In this document: one piece after another, positions 26,146 to 33,464 of the stretch
Position numbering within the stretch: position 1 is the first letter of the stretch
Layout: each line of letters opens with the position of its first letter
From: Porphyromonas vaginalis
Lineage (GTDB): Bacteria > Bacteroidota > Bacteroidia > Bacteroidales > Porphyromonadaceae
Direction: 5' to 3'
NCBI RefSeq assembly: GCF_958301595.1
Contig: NZ_CATQJU010000001.1
Span: forward strand, 2,418,001 to 2,482,000
Length of the DNA stretch: 64,000 nucleotides
Program-made: the position numbers and the translations under genes
The notes under the pieces: generated by a model
What the model was told of the DNA's origin: nothing
The model's input: only the letters and a program-made list of their open reading frames with translations
Database searches by the model: none

Positions 26146-26787
26146 TTACTTATTACATTCATCCAGCTTAGCACCCTCCAGCTTATCACGCAGCTCCGAG
26201 CAATACGCCTTCACCTGCGGATGCTCACGCAGACCCTGAGGCAACTCCCCAAAAGCCTTGTACAGCTCCGTAACAGTCTTAGACCCCTCCAGTTTCTGAC
26301 GCATCTCAGCCGTCAGGGCGGGCTCAGCGGGCTGTTGGCCATTAGCCTTTGGCTGTTGGCTCTTAGCTGTCGCCTGCTTGCTGTTGGCTCCTTCCTTAGT
26401 CGCCTTAGTGTACTCGTCCGTGTCCGCATCCTTCGTATCGTCGATCGCAAATAGACCGTTCAATGCGTATTTCCTCGCATACGAGGAAGCGGAGCCTGTC
26501 ATCTGTGACCCGTCCATTTTGCCCCTGACCAAGTCCTCACGAGCGTACGCTCTGTTCGTCACCTGCTCGCCCCGTTGATTGGTCAACGTGGCGGTGGCGC
26601 ATACGTAGTACCGCTCACCGATAAGTACTATTTCGTCACCTACCACGAGAGACGTGTGTGTCTCTGCGAGGAGAGGCTTCAACGCCTCGAAGATGTCCTC
26701 CAGCGAGCGATACTTAAATCCGCCGAAGCTATTGTACTGCCCCTTAGGAGCCTTTAGCCTTGCTTGTATTATCTGTAGTTCCTGCAT
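26146..26787 (-). CDS. ERF-family single-strand annealing protein
   Basis: 213 residues. The core shows the ERF signature: GQYNSFGGFKYRSLEDIFEA near residue 17, then MTGSASSYARKYALNGLFAI near residue 97, followed by DDTKDADT. ERF proteins anneal complementary single strands and, with the exonuclease, mediate phage recombination. After the core, residues about 130-152 (KQATAKSQQPKANGQQPAEP) are encoded by GGCTGTTGG-type 9-bp repeats identical in style to the neighbouring intergenic ones at 25029-25065, 26089-26121 and 28222-28259. A small C-terminal helical domain follows. Confidence 0.88.
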   Translation of the reverse strand: MQELQIIQARLKAPKGQYNSFGGFKYRSLEDIFEALKPLLAETHTSLVVGDEIVLIGERYYVCATATLTNQRGEQVTNRAYAREDLVRGKMDGSQMTGSASSYARKYALNGLFAIDDTKDADTDEYTKATKEGANSKQATAKSQQPKANGQQPAEPALTAEMRQKLEGSKTVTELYKAFGELPQGLREHPQVKAYCSELRDKLEGAKLDECNK

Positions 26788-26833
26788 AATGTTTGGTTGT
26801 TTGGTTGTTTATTTACTCTGTTCTCTTTAAGGT

Positions 26834-27226
26834 CTAGAAAGGTGTTTCTGATTGCTGTACCCCTCTCTGTGCCTGCGTCCCAGCTTTGCTCCCGACATTA
26901 TTGTCGTCAGCAAACTTTTGGATCTCCACACCGCTAGGGCTCGTAGATACATCCAGCGAGATAACCGTCTCACCTCGGTTGTTTGTGTAAGAACCAGCAC
27001 CTAGACGACCACGCACCAGCACACGAGTACCACGTACTAGATAAGGCACCACATTTTCATAGCTCCCCATCACAAATACACCATACCACGTAGGCTTGCG
27101 ATCCTCGCCATTAGCCTCCTTACCATTACTTACGGCAACGCTAAAGGTCAAAACCTCCTTGCCGTCCTTCCTGCGGATCACCTCGGCATCCTTGCCCAGG
27201 TTACCCGTAATCAAAATTTCCTGCAT
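26834..27226 (-). CDS. ssb: Single-stranded DNA-binding protein
   Basis: 130 residues, one OB-fold. Typical landmarks: ITGNLGKDAEVIRR at residue 6, LTFSVAVSN, WYGVFVMG (equivalent to the W-x-x-V strand), LVRGTRVLVRGRL and the final strand ISLDVS. The C-terminal tail is short and ends SETPF rather than the acidic DDDIPF-type tip, so binding to host SSB partners may be weak. Located between the ERF annealase and small early genes, it serves phage recombination and replication. Confidence 0.9.
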   Translation of the reverse strand: MQEILITGNLGKDAEVIRRKDGKEVLTFSVAVSNGKEANGEDRKPTWYGVFVMGSYENVVPYLVRGTRVLVRGRLGAGSYTNNRGETVISLDVSTSPSGVEIQKFADDNNVGSKAGTQAQRGVQQSETPF

Positions 27227-27300
27227 ATTCTCTGTTTGTTTAGTTAGTTATTACTTCATCCATTTCCTAGAGCTACTAGTGCTACTAGAGCCACTAGCTC

Positions 27301-27696
27301 CTAATCATCCAGCTCCTCGTCTAACCCCTTGAGAGCTTTTTCCGTTTGCTCCCTAAACTCTCTCGTGCGATCCACGACTAGGCGCCACTCCCATAGCGTG
27401 TCGCCCGTCTCTTGGAGTGCTCTCCGTGCTATGATCATCGAGAAAACTGTCTTTCTCAGCCATCGCTCCTCATCTTGTGTGAGGTCGTCCGTCTCGGAGC
27501 ATAGTTGCTCGATCGTCTTGCGGAGCGTCTTGTCAAGTGCGCTTGCGAGGTCTCTAGCTTGGTCGAATGCAACGTCTCTCAGCACGTCTGCGTGTCGTGG
27601 GAAACTCTCGTCATCTGGTGTCCAGTCGTACTGTACGAGCTTGATCTCTCCCGTCTCGGTCACGTCCGTCGTGACCTCTTGTATCTGCTTGTGCAT
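27301..27696 (-). CDS. Early phage protein of unknown function
   Basis: 131 residues, acidic, mostly helical (DVLRDVAFDQARDLASALDK; WEWRLVVDRTREFREQTEKALKGL). No motif recognised. It is followed by ACTAG-type repeats (27268-27300) immediately after the stop and preceded by the small membrane protein gene with a 3-bp gap. It belongs to the leftward early operon. Function not inferable. Confidence 0.6.
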   Translation of the reverse strand: MHKQIQEVTTDVTETGEIKLVQYDWTPDDESFPRHADVLRDVAFDQARDLASALDKTLRKTIEQLCSETDDLTQDEERWLRKTVFSMIIARRALQETGDTLWEWRLVVDRTREFREQTEKALKGLDEELDD

Positions 27697-27699
27697 ACC

Positions 27700-27945
27700 T
27701 CAGTCCTCTAGCTCATCCTCAAACCTTGGTAGCATACCCCACTCCTGCAGCGTCTTGCCCACACGATACGTCAGGTAGAGCATACCACCCCCCGCGATGC
27801 GTAGGAGCAAACTCCAGTACCACACCATCGTCGGCTCCTCAGCGTCTAAGTCGTGTACCAAGAGAGCAAATCCCACTCCCGCCAGTAGTGCAAGCCCCAC
27901 AAATCGGAGCCAGCTCTCAATTGCCGTTAATCTAGTCTTCGTCAT
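27700..27945 (-). CDS. Small membrane protein with two predicted helices
   Basis: 81 residues from ATG 27945 (MTKTRLTAIESWLRF); upstream codons in the same frame overlap the preceding gene and are less likely used. Hydrophobic segments at about residues 16-30 (FVGLALLAGVGFALLV) and 41-58 (WYWSLLLRIAGGGMLYLTY) bracket an acidic loop (DLDAEEP). The C-terminus is acidic. Its start overlaps the upstream gene by 14 bp, suggesting translational coupling. It could be an early-expressed exclusion or membrane protein; nothing decides this. Confidence 0.6.
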   Translation of the reverse strand: MTKTRLTAIESWLRFVGLALLAGVGFALLVHDLDAEEPTMVWYWSLLLRIAGGGMLYLTYRVGKTLQEWGMLPRFEDELED

Positions 27946-28186
27946 TGTCGTTCTCTTTATTTCTTTCACACAGAGCCAAGGCTCTAGCACACATACTACG
28001 TAGCTTCTTATCTTTGAGCATAGCATTCGCTAGAGACTCTACTAGATTGCTCCTACTGCCACGGTAAGCGTTACGTACACTTTCCTCATCGCCTGCGATG
28101 AGCATTACAGAGCGATTATCCTCGTCTTCCTCAACCCACCCAAAGAGAGCTTTAGACAGCTCGTCCAGCTTGTCATTCTTCGTCAT
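27932..28186 (-). CDS. Small acidic phage protein, possible paralog of 23950-24246
   Basis: 84 residues. Short helical protein with the pattern LDELSKALFGWVEEDEDN followed by a beta-like VMLIAGDEE and a helical tail rich in Lys/Arg/Asp. It resembles the N-terminal two thirds of the 98-residue protein at 23950-24246. A NAYRGSR segment and the acidic end NDNDED are specific to this copy. Role unknown; early operon. Confidence 0.55.
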   Translation of the reverse strand: MTKNDKLDELSKALFGWVEEDEDNRSVMLIAGDEESVRNAYRGSRSNLVESLANAMLKDKKLRSMCARALALCERNKENDNDED

Positions 28187-28263
28187 AATTCTAATTCGTT
28201 TAGTTGTTTCTCATTCTCTAGCCAAGAGCCAACAGCTAACAGCCAAAGGCCAACAGCCATCTC

Positions 28264-28461
28264 TCACCAGCTCTCCTGCCACATACGCATGATCTCCTTG
28301 CCCTCCACATAAGGCATATCATTCATCTTACGATAGCCACAGCGCATAGCGCCACGCTCTATAGCTCGGCTAATCGTCTTCGCATTCACACCCAGTATCT
28401 TCGCCGCCTCTCGCAGCGAGTACCTAGCCGTAGGCGGTACATTCGGTTTCTCATTCACCAT
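28264..28461 (-). CDS. Excisionase/MerR-like small HTH protein
   Basis: 65 residues. RYSLREAAKILGVNAKTISRAI ERGAM has the recognition-helix pattern of the excisionase (Xis)/HTH_17 family, followed by a short wing (YRKMNDMPYVEGKEIMRMW). Such proteins act as excision directionality factors or as regulators. It sits at the head of the recombination operon, just left of a divergent promoter region (28500-28600) and about 3 kb from the attachment site. Which role it plays cannot be told from the sequence. Confidence 0.7.
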   Translation of the reverse strand: MVNEKPNVPPTARYSLREAAKILGVNAKTISRAIERGAMRCGYRKMNDMPYVEGKEIMRMWQESW

Positions 28462-28501
28462 ATCCTTATCTGTTTTATTGTTATTGTATTTCTTTTAGGG
28501 T

Positions 28502-28591
28502 GGATAGCTCCCGCTCCGTCTTACGCGCTCATCTGTCACAATAATCACTCATCACCAGAGCGAGGCTATCCGTATTATCTCGTTATCTTTG
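28502..28591 (+). promoter_or_regulatory. Divergent control region: inverted repeat, direct repeat and + strand promoter
   Basis: GGATAGC (28502-28508) and GCTATCC (28565-28571) form an inverted repeat that extends imperfectly through CCGCTC/GAGCG. CTGTCACAAT occurs at about 28532 and 28594 as a direct repeat. TATCTTTG at 28584-28591 matches the Bacteroidetes -7 element for a rightward transcript into the 79-residue gene. No good -33 TTG was found at 19-21 bp. Confidence 0.5.
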
Positions 28592-28618
28592 TGCTGTCAC
28601 AATTTCACTTACATCATT

Positions 28619-28858
28619 ATGGCTTACGAAATGGACCAAAGGGTCATTCTCCTCAGTGGGGAGACTAGCGAGAAATTCAATGAGAAGACCGAAAGGAGGC
28701 TGTCGTTTTATTTCCGAAATGGCTGGCATATAGCTCAGATAAATGGTGTCAACTACCTCAGTAAGGACTATCCCGTGATATTCACCTCAACCCCAATGTT
28801 TGCTCTCTTCGTTCTTTTGGAGCGTCCGAAGGACTACCCCAAGAACAACCAGCGGTAG
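28619..28858 (+). CDS. Lone + strand small protein within the early region
   Basis: 79 residues from ATG 28619 (MAYEMDQRVILLSGETSEKF). It is soluble, mixed alpha/beta, with FRNGWHIAQINGVNYLSKDY and a final hydrophobic strand (FALFVLLE). It is the only clear rightward gene in the prophage apart from the repressor, with its own TATCTTTG promoter 28 bp upstream. Its 3' end overlaps the convergent 63-residue gene by 25 bp. This placement is typical of lysogeny-expressed or counter-acting genes. Family not recognised. Confidence 0.65.
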   Translation: MAYEMDQRVILLSGETSEKFNEKTERRLSFYFRNGWHIAQINGVNYLSKDYPVIFTSTPMFALFVLLERPKDYPKNNQR

Positions 28859-29025
28859 AACCTCACCCATCGTATCTCCTTTCGCTTCCTGCGAACCTCC
28901 ATAAGCACCAGCGGGCTCTCTTGTAGCTCCCTCGGTAAGCTCTTGTAGTAGGCTCGCACCGCTCTGCACGTCTTGAGCTCTCGTATCTCATTTATTGCTC
29001 TATATACTTCATCTAAGTCTGTCAT
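28834..29025 (-). CDS. Small basic phage protein
   Basis: 63 residues: MTDLDEVYRAINEIRELKTC, then CRAVRAYYKSLPRELQESPL, then a very basic tail (RRKRKEIRWVRFYRWLF). Its 3' end overlaps the convergent 79-residue gene. No motif recognised; possibly nucleic-acid binding from its charge. First gene after the helical-paralog cluster in the leftward early operon. Confidence 0.5.
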   Translation of the reverse strand: MTDLDEVYRAINEIRELKTCRAVRAYYKSLPRELQESPLVLMEVRRKRKEIRWVRFYRWLFLG

Positions 29026-29043
29026 ATCTCTATCCTCTAACCT

Positions 29044-29364
29044 CTAATCTCTCACCTCTAGTAACCTCTCCTCTATCTCATCATCCAGCACCTGCATCAA
29101 TGACAGATAGTAGTGCGACTGATCCAGCAGTACACCCTCCAGACTATGCTTCAGCTCAAAGGCCTCATCACTCACCTCCGTGTAGTTCGTCGCAGACCCA
29201 CTCATGTTGTACTCGCCCAGCTCATAAGCCGACCGAACCAACTGCGAGTACGAGTCCACAGCTCGCTCACGAGCCTCCAAGAGCGCACGCATACTCATAC
29301 CCTCAGGCTCCACAGCCCGCACCTTAGCCTCTATATCCTTTAGTAGCATAGCTCTAATCATCAA
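29044..29364 (-). CDS. Early helical phage protein, paralog family member
   Basis: 106 residues, nearly all helix. The end LMQVLDDEIEERLLEVRD matches the C-terminal pattern (D/E)EIxxRL of the proteins at 29629-29934 and 29953-30240. The last residues come from the adjacent heptamer repeat. It overlaps the next upstream gene by 11 bp; the true start may be Met6 (MLLKDIEAKV). Function unknown, probably a coiled-coil or helical-bundle adaptor made early in infection. Confidence 0.55.
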   Translation of the reverse strand: MMIRAMLLKDIEAKVRAVEPEGMSMRALLEARERAVDSYSQLVRSAYELGEYNMSGSATNYTEVSDEAFELKHSLEGVLLDQSHYYLSLMQVLDDEIEERLLEVRD

Positions 29365-29608
29365 ATTCTACATCACACACCATACGGAGCATCTCCTCGC
29401 AGACAGCTTTCATCTCTCCCAGCACATCGATATGCTCCGTCAGCTCGTCCGTCACAGCATCCACATCCATACGACCATCTTTCGACCACGCCTCCAGCTC
29501 CTCAGCCATACCAGCCGTCGCTAGCTCATACATCAGCTTGTACTTCAGCTCGTACAGCTTATGGACAAGCTCCTGCATACTATCTAGCTTATCATATTCT
29601 AGCCCCAT
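29354..29608 (-). CDS. Early helical phage protein
   Basis: 84 residues, acidic, helical throughout (SMQELVHKLYELKYKLMYEL; EHIDVLGEMKAVCEEMLRMV). It is probably distantly related to its three neighbours by composition and position but lacks the (D/E)EIxxRL ending. Upstream gap of 20 bp to the next gene. Function unknown. Confidence 0.5.
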   Translation of the reverse strand: MGLEYDKLDSMQELVHKLYELKYKLMYELATAGMAEELEAWSKDGRMDVDAVTDELTEHIDVLGEMKAVCEEMLRMVCDVEFDD

Positions 29609-29628
29609 AGTCTTGTTCGCTTTTGTTG

Positions 29629-29934
29629 TTACTTGTCTAGTCGCTTGGCAATCTCCTCATCTACGCTCGAGAGGTGATCTCTGTAAACCTTTGCTTGTCT
29701 CTCGATACAAGATGCTAGTTCATCCTTTAGGGCTTTAACCTCCGTGCATGCTGCATCTCCTTCTGGCATGTCTAAGATCATGTACTCTTTGATCTCTCTT
29801 GCTGATCGCTCGAGCTTGACTATAGCCTCGTGGGTGTATGCCTTGTAGGTGATTAGAAATGATAGGCTGTACGCCTTAATATCGATACTGTTTAGCCCCC
29901 TTGCAATCTCGTGTAGTGTTACTGTCTGTATCAT
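29629..29934 (-). CDS. Early helical phage protein, paralog family member
   Basis: 101 residues. Helical; the C-terminus RQAKVYRDHLSSVDEEIAKRLDK matches EEAMYGTFVKRLGDEIVKRLNK of the 95-residue neighbour. Two Cys (TEVKALKDELASC; AACTEV). The upstream sequence on the coding strand, an AAGCGGACAAGGAT-type stretch just before the ATG, is shared with the neighbouring paralogs, so the translation-initiation region was duplicated with the gene. Function unknown. Confidence 0.55.
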   Translation of the reverse strand: MIQTVTLHEIARGLNSIDIKAYSLSFLITYKAYTHEAIVKLERSAREIKEYMILDMPEGDAACTEVKALKDELASCIERQAKVYRDHLSSVDEEIAKRLDK

Positions 29935-29952
29935 ATCCTTGTCCGCTTGTGG

Positions 29953-30240
29953 TTACTTGTTTAGTCTCTTGACTATCTCATCTCCTAGTCTCTTGACAAA
30001 AGTCCCGTACATAGCTTCCTCGTCTGCGAGTGCTTGGAGGCACTCTTTTACGCAGTCTCTCACCTCATCGGGGTTGGCGTAGAGTACGCCTAAGTCGTTG
30101 TAGCTGCGTAGCTCATTGCAGATGCTATGTAGCTTTTCCTGCACATCCCTGGCGGTGTCTCTGACCGCCAGCAGTTTCTCATTCGTTACGCCCTCGAAGT
30201 CGTAGCGCTTTAGATTTTCTCTTAGCTCGTCTCGTCTCAT
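29953..30240 (-). CDS. First gene of the leftward early operon, helical paralog
   Basis: 95 residues; MRRDELRENLKRYDFEGVTN, helices throughout, ending FVKRLGDEIVKRLNK. It is the promoter-proximal gene of the early operon, 84 bp from the TACCTTTG promoter at 30324-30331. Being first and repeated three times in the operon suggests early host takeover or anti-defence, but that is inference by position only. Confidence 0.6.
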   Translation of the reverse strand: MRRDELRENLKRYDFEGVTNEKLLAVRDTARDVQEKLHSICNELRSYNDLGVLYANPDEVRDCVKECLQALADEEAMYGTFVKRLGDEIVKRLNK

Positions 30241-30323
30241 ACTCTTGTTTTTCTTGTCCGTTTTCTATTACTTTGTAGTCTTACTTACACCCAAGGGAGC
30301 TTTTGTCCTCCCCTTTCTGCTTG

Positions 30324-30354
30324 CAAAGGTAGAAAAAACTTCAATACAAACCAA
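30324..30354 (-). promoter_or_regulatory. Leftward early promoter
   Basis: On the minus strand, TACCTTTG (30324-30331) with TTG 20 bp upstream (30352-30354) fits the Bacteroidetes TTG-N19/21-TAnnTTTG pattern. It lies in the gap between the repressor and the early operon, the expected site of repressor control. Two TTCAATA repeats flank it on the repressor side (about 30340 and 30371). Confidence 0.7.
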
Positions 30355-30377
30355 GCTTTTCAAGAACTAATTTCAAT

Positions 30378-31142
30378 ATGAACGAAGAGAGATGTATCGA
30401 TAGGTTCGATAAATATATGAACTACAGCGGATTAAATGACAATCAAGTCACAAAAGACGCAGAACTTTCTGTAGGAACAATCGGAAAATCCAGACAACCA
30501 AACAGAGATTTGTCTAACAGGGTATTGAATAAACTTCTACAAACATACCCAGACCTCAATCATGTTTGGCTCCTCACAGGCGAGGGCAGTATGCTCAACA
30601 GCGACACCCCCGAGCAGTTGACAGAGCCACGCGAGTTCTCACTAGACCAGTGGGACGAAGCACGCGCCTTTGCCGACCGCATGGGCGTTGACCTCGTACC
30701 ACTATACACCGAGCCATTCCAAGCAGGTAACAAAGGCAACAGCATCATCACCGCATGGAACGAAGTCGAGAGCGTATGGGCACTCCCCGACATCAAAGCC
30801 GACGAACTAATCATCGTACGAGGCGACTCTATGGAGCCCACACTACCCGAAGGCACAGCCGTAGCCGTCAAGCAGTACCACTTCTACCCCGACGAACCCC
30901 TCAGCATACCCTTTGGCGAGATCTTCGGCATCGAGCTGCGCACCAGCGACGACCCCACAGACAGCGACAGCGTGCAAGCCTTCTTCAAGCGCATACGCAA
31001 GCACCCCGACACAGACAAGCACCTCACACACTGGATAGCACACTCCGACAACCCCCGTTACGAAGACTTCGAGATACGCATCGACCGCATCGCACGCCTC
31101 TGGCGCGTCCGAGCCAGCATCACCATCCAGCGCTACAACTAA
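30378..31142 (+). CDS. CI/LexA-type phage repressor (HTH + S24 peptidase)
   Basis: 254 residues. The N-terminal part has a helix-turn-helix around residues 15-45 (SGLNDNQVTKDAELSVGTIG). The phrase DLNHVWLLTGEGSML is typical of Bacteroidales phage repressors. The C-terminal S24 domain has the catalytic Ser in RGDSMEPTLPEG (about residue 150) and Lys in AFFKRIRKH (about 202). It would hold the lysogenic state and self-cleave on RecA activation. It is transcribed away from the early operon. The first about 180 bp are AT-rich with different codon use from the rest, suggesting the DNA-binding domain was swapped in by recombination. Confidence 0.88.
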   Translation: MNEERCIDRFDKYMNYSGLNDNQVTKDAELSVGTIGKSRQPNRDLSNRVLNKLLQTYPDLNHVWLLTGEGSMLNSDTPEQLTEPREFSLDQWDEARAFADRMGVDLVPLYTEPFQAGNKGNSIITAWNEVESVWALPDIKADELIIVRGDSMEPTLPEGTAVAVKQYHFYPDEPLSIPFGEIFGIELRTSDDPTDSDSVQAFFKRIRKHPDTDKHLTHWIAHSDNPRYEDFEIRIDRIARLWRVRASITIQRYN

Positions 31143-31482
31143 CCCACACCCCACACCTATATATAATGTATACCCTCCACCCTCCAGGTCTACCCTCTAC
31201 CCCCTAAAGCCTACCCTCTAATATCTAATCTCTAACCTCTAACCTCTAAAGTCTAACCCACCTGTACCCGATACAGCACGATCGTACCCACGTCACCACC
31301 GACGTGTACCCGATTTCGCCAATTCGTACCCACATCACACCCAAACCAACCCCAAAAACCAACCCAAACCACCCAAATCATTTGCAACGCATTTGCACGC
31401 CACACGATTGAAACCGTGCAAACGCACCATCACAAACAACGTAAATCCGCCAATATCAGCACTTCCGCACCCTCAAAATCTT
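31143..31482. other. Prophage right-end spacer with candidate arm-type sites
   Basis: No gene seen. Degenerate CTCTAA heptamers lie at about 31205-31258. GTACCC occurs at 31264, 31284, 31306 and 31326 (spacing 20, 22, 20), alternating GTACCCGAT and GTACCCAC. An imperfect inverted repeat GC(A/G)TTTGCACG is at about 31389-31425. These lie 55-220 bp from the attachment core and could be integrase or excisionase arm sites. Confidence 0.45.
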
Positions 31483-31528
31483 ACTCATAATCAGGGAGTC
31501 CTTGGTTCAAGCCCAAGTGGGACCACCA
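31483..31528 (+). other. Prophage attachment site attR: 3' part of a tRNA gene (CAT anticodon)
   Basis: Reads as the 3' part of a tRNA: anticodon loop CTCATAA, 3' anticodon strand TCAGG, variable loop, T stem CTTGG/CCAAG around TTCAAGC, acceptor strand TGGGACC, discriminator A and encoded CCA (ends 31528). The bases before the loop (TCTTA) do not pair properly with TCAGG, and no 5' acceptor GGTCCCA lies upstream, so the tRNA is incomplete. The phage sequence ends here. The intact tRNA (Met-type or Ile2 by anticodon) should lie at the left end of the prophage, outside the window. Confidence 0.8.
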
Positions 31529-31557
31529 CGATGCGTACTGTGCATCCATTCACCTAG

Positions 31558-31600
31558 CGAGTGCAATCCAATAATTGTTTGGGTTGCACTCGTTTGTTTT
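31558..31600 (+). terminator. Rho-independent terminator of the tRNA transcript
   Basis: A 14-bp stem (31558-31571 with 31579-31592, one G-T pair), 7-base loop and T-rich tail (TTTGTTTTT). It is 30 bp after the CCA end, consistent with the original tRNA unit before integration. Confidence 0.9.
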
Positions 31601-31625
31601 TACATGGGTTACAGAATGCGAGCGG

Positions 31626-31655
31626 TTGCGCCGATTGCTATTTTCAGTACTTTTG
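31626..31655 (+). promoter_or_regulatory. Promoter of the beta-helix lipoprotein gene
   Basis: TTG at 31626-31628, 19 bp, then TACTTTTG at 31648-31655, a full match to the Bacteroidetes pattern, about 84 bp before the ATG at 31739. Confidence 0.65.
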
Positions 31656-31738
31656 CCCATAGGAGCGTAGTTGCAAATGGCTCAGCGACCTTGAGTTCGC
31701 TTTGCTCCATACTTTCTACCCAAGATTACCACTGCCCG

Positions 31739-33280
31739 ATGAACGAAATAAGAAGATCTACACGTCCCCTGTCACGGCTGACTCGTATACCCATCTGCGC
31801 ACTCTGTGCTGCACTCTTGCTGATGGCATGCGTGCGGTCGCCCTGGCAGTATGATCGCTCAGAGGGCACCCAGCCCTATCTATCTGTCGACACGATACGC
31901 CTAGACACGCTCTACAGCTCACTCTCCTCAGCGACCCACGTGGCGATGATCTACAATCCGCATGACCAGCCACTACTCCTCGATGAGGTGGCACTCCTGA
32001 GTGGTGGTAACAAGGGATACCGCATCAATGTGGACGGACGCATTGGCTTGCAGATACGAGACCTCACGCTGCCTCCTCGTGACAGCATCTATATCTTTGT
32101 GGAGGCAACCTTTACAGATGGGGACTCTGACCTGCCGACGCTGGTGACCGACTCGCTCCTGTGGCGCTGTAATGGGGTCACGCACTACACCCGTATCGAG
32201 GGCTATCGGCAAAACATCTCTACCCTACCCGCCAACTTGCACATCGCGAAAGATACCCTCTGGAGCAGCGAGAGACCTTACCTGATCACCGACAGCATCA
32301 CCGTAGAGCCTGGCGTGCGGCTAACGATTGCCGAGGGAGGGCATCTGCTACTGCCTCAAGGAGGCCGGATCATCGTGCGGGGAGCCTTGACACTAGCGGG
32401 CTCCGCCTCTCGACCTATCCTTATAGAGGGTATCAGGCGAGACAACCTCACCTCCGATGTCTCCTATCGTCTCCTTCCGAATCAATGGGACTACATACAG
32501 TTTACCGCTGAGAGCCAGGGCAATGAGGTACGCTACACGACCATTCGCAATGGACGAGGGGGCGTGACTTTCGTCCAGGGGGGCGATCCTCTAGCTGAGC
32601 GACTGCTCCTCCAGTCCAGCACCATAACCAACATGGGCGGAGATGGCTTGACCCTCGCCGGAGGTAGCTACACCTTGCGAAACAGTGAGCTAAGCAATGT
32701 GCGCGGCTCCTGCCTGTCGATGAAAAAAGCTTCCGTACAGGCAGAGCATCTGACAGTGGTGAGTGACTACCTATTTGACCATAGACGCAGCCCCGTACTC
32801 TATGTAGGTGAGGGGGGCAAGCTCCAGATGATCAATAGCATTGTAGACGGACGGCAGACGATCACACTGCAGAGCGACACACTGCGCCGCTCGGGCGAGC
32901 TATCGTGGCACCCCTCGGCTCAGTCGCAGCTCGATCTGCAGCAGTGCTACCTGCGACTGGAGCAGGACTCTATCGTAGCTAAGCGGCTCATCGAGGAGCT
33001 CTTCCCTACTTGTCATCGCGCCACCATCCCCTTTGTCGATAGCTACTGGATGCTGGGCAAAGACTACAAGGATCGCAACAATAGGCAAGCCCCGTATCAC
33101 TTCCACTTTGACTTCCATCCAGTCGAGACGGCTGGCCTGCAAGAGCTCTCGCCTATCGCACCTACGAGCTGTGACCTCGATCGTACAGGTCTGCCACGAC
33201 GCAAGAATCGACTCGGTGGCTATACCGTCGGAGCTTACGAAGCGGTCACACCACCCGAAGAGGAGCCACAGAAACCATAA
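31739..33280 (+). CDS. Right-handed beta-helix lipoprotein
   Basis: 513 residues from ATG 31739. The frame is open upstream through the tRNA fragment, but this ATG precedes the signal peptide and follows a good promoter. Lipobox LLMACV near residue 30. The middle (about residues 160-330) has beta-helix features: VEPGVRLTIAEGGHLLLPQGGRI, EVRYTTIRNGRGG, YTLRNSELSNVRGS. The C-terminus GRYTVGAYE-like (RLGGYTVGAYEA) is typical of Bacteroidetes beta-helix lipoproteins. Probably surface or periplasmic, function unknown. It stands alone as a transcription unit next to the prophage junction. Confidence 0.8.
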   Translation: MNEIRRSTRPLSRLTRIPICALCAALLLMACVRSPWQYDRSEGTQPYLSVDTIRLDTLYSSLSSATHVAMIYNPHDQPLLLDEVALLSGGNKGYRINVDGRIGLQIRDLTLPPRDSIYIFVEATFTDGDSDLPTLVTDSLLWRCNGVTHYTRIEGYRQNISTLPANLHIAKDTLWSSERPYLITDSITVEPGVRLTIAEGGHLLLPQGGRIIVRGALTLAGSASRPILIEGIRRDNLTSDVSYRLLPNQWDYIQFTAESQGNEVRYTTIRNGRGGVTFVQGGDPLAERLLLQSSTITNMGGDGLTLAGGSYTLRNSELSNVRGSCLSMKKASVQAEHLTVVSDYLFDHRRSPVLYVGEGGKLQMINSIVDGRQTITLQSDTLRRSGELSWHPSAQSQLDLQQCYLRLEQDSIVAKRLIEELFPTCHRATIPFVDSYWMLGKDYKDRNNRQAPYHFHFDFHPVETAGLQELSPIAPTSCDLDRTGLPRRKNRLGGYTVGAYEAVTPPEEEPQKP

Positions 33281-33464
33281 CCCCGCTAATTCTTATTCTG
33301 AAGAATTGGTAGGCTTAGGTCTGATCTGTGACCAGCTGGATTCCTTTTGCGACAGAAAAACAAACGCCCTACGTGGGGATTGTGTCAAAAGCGATACTGG
33401 TTCATTACAATAATTTAGAGCCGACTACATATCAAAACGGCACCGTGTCGGGGGAAACTGATTT

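Noticed and set aside
31483-31528. Complete tRNA gene
   Set aside because: The D arm and 5' acceptor strand are missing and the 5' anticodon strand does not pair; it is only the 3' part.
31502-31738. Longer start for the beta-helix lipoprotein
   Set aside because: The extra 79 codons run through the tRNA end and its terminator; the signal peptide and promoter fit ATG 31739.
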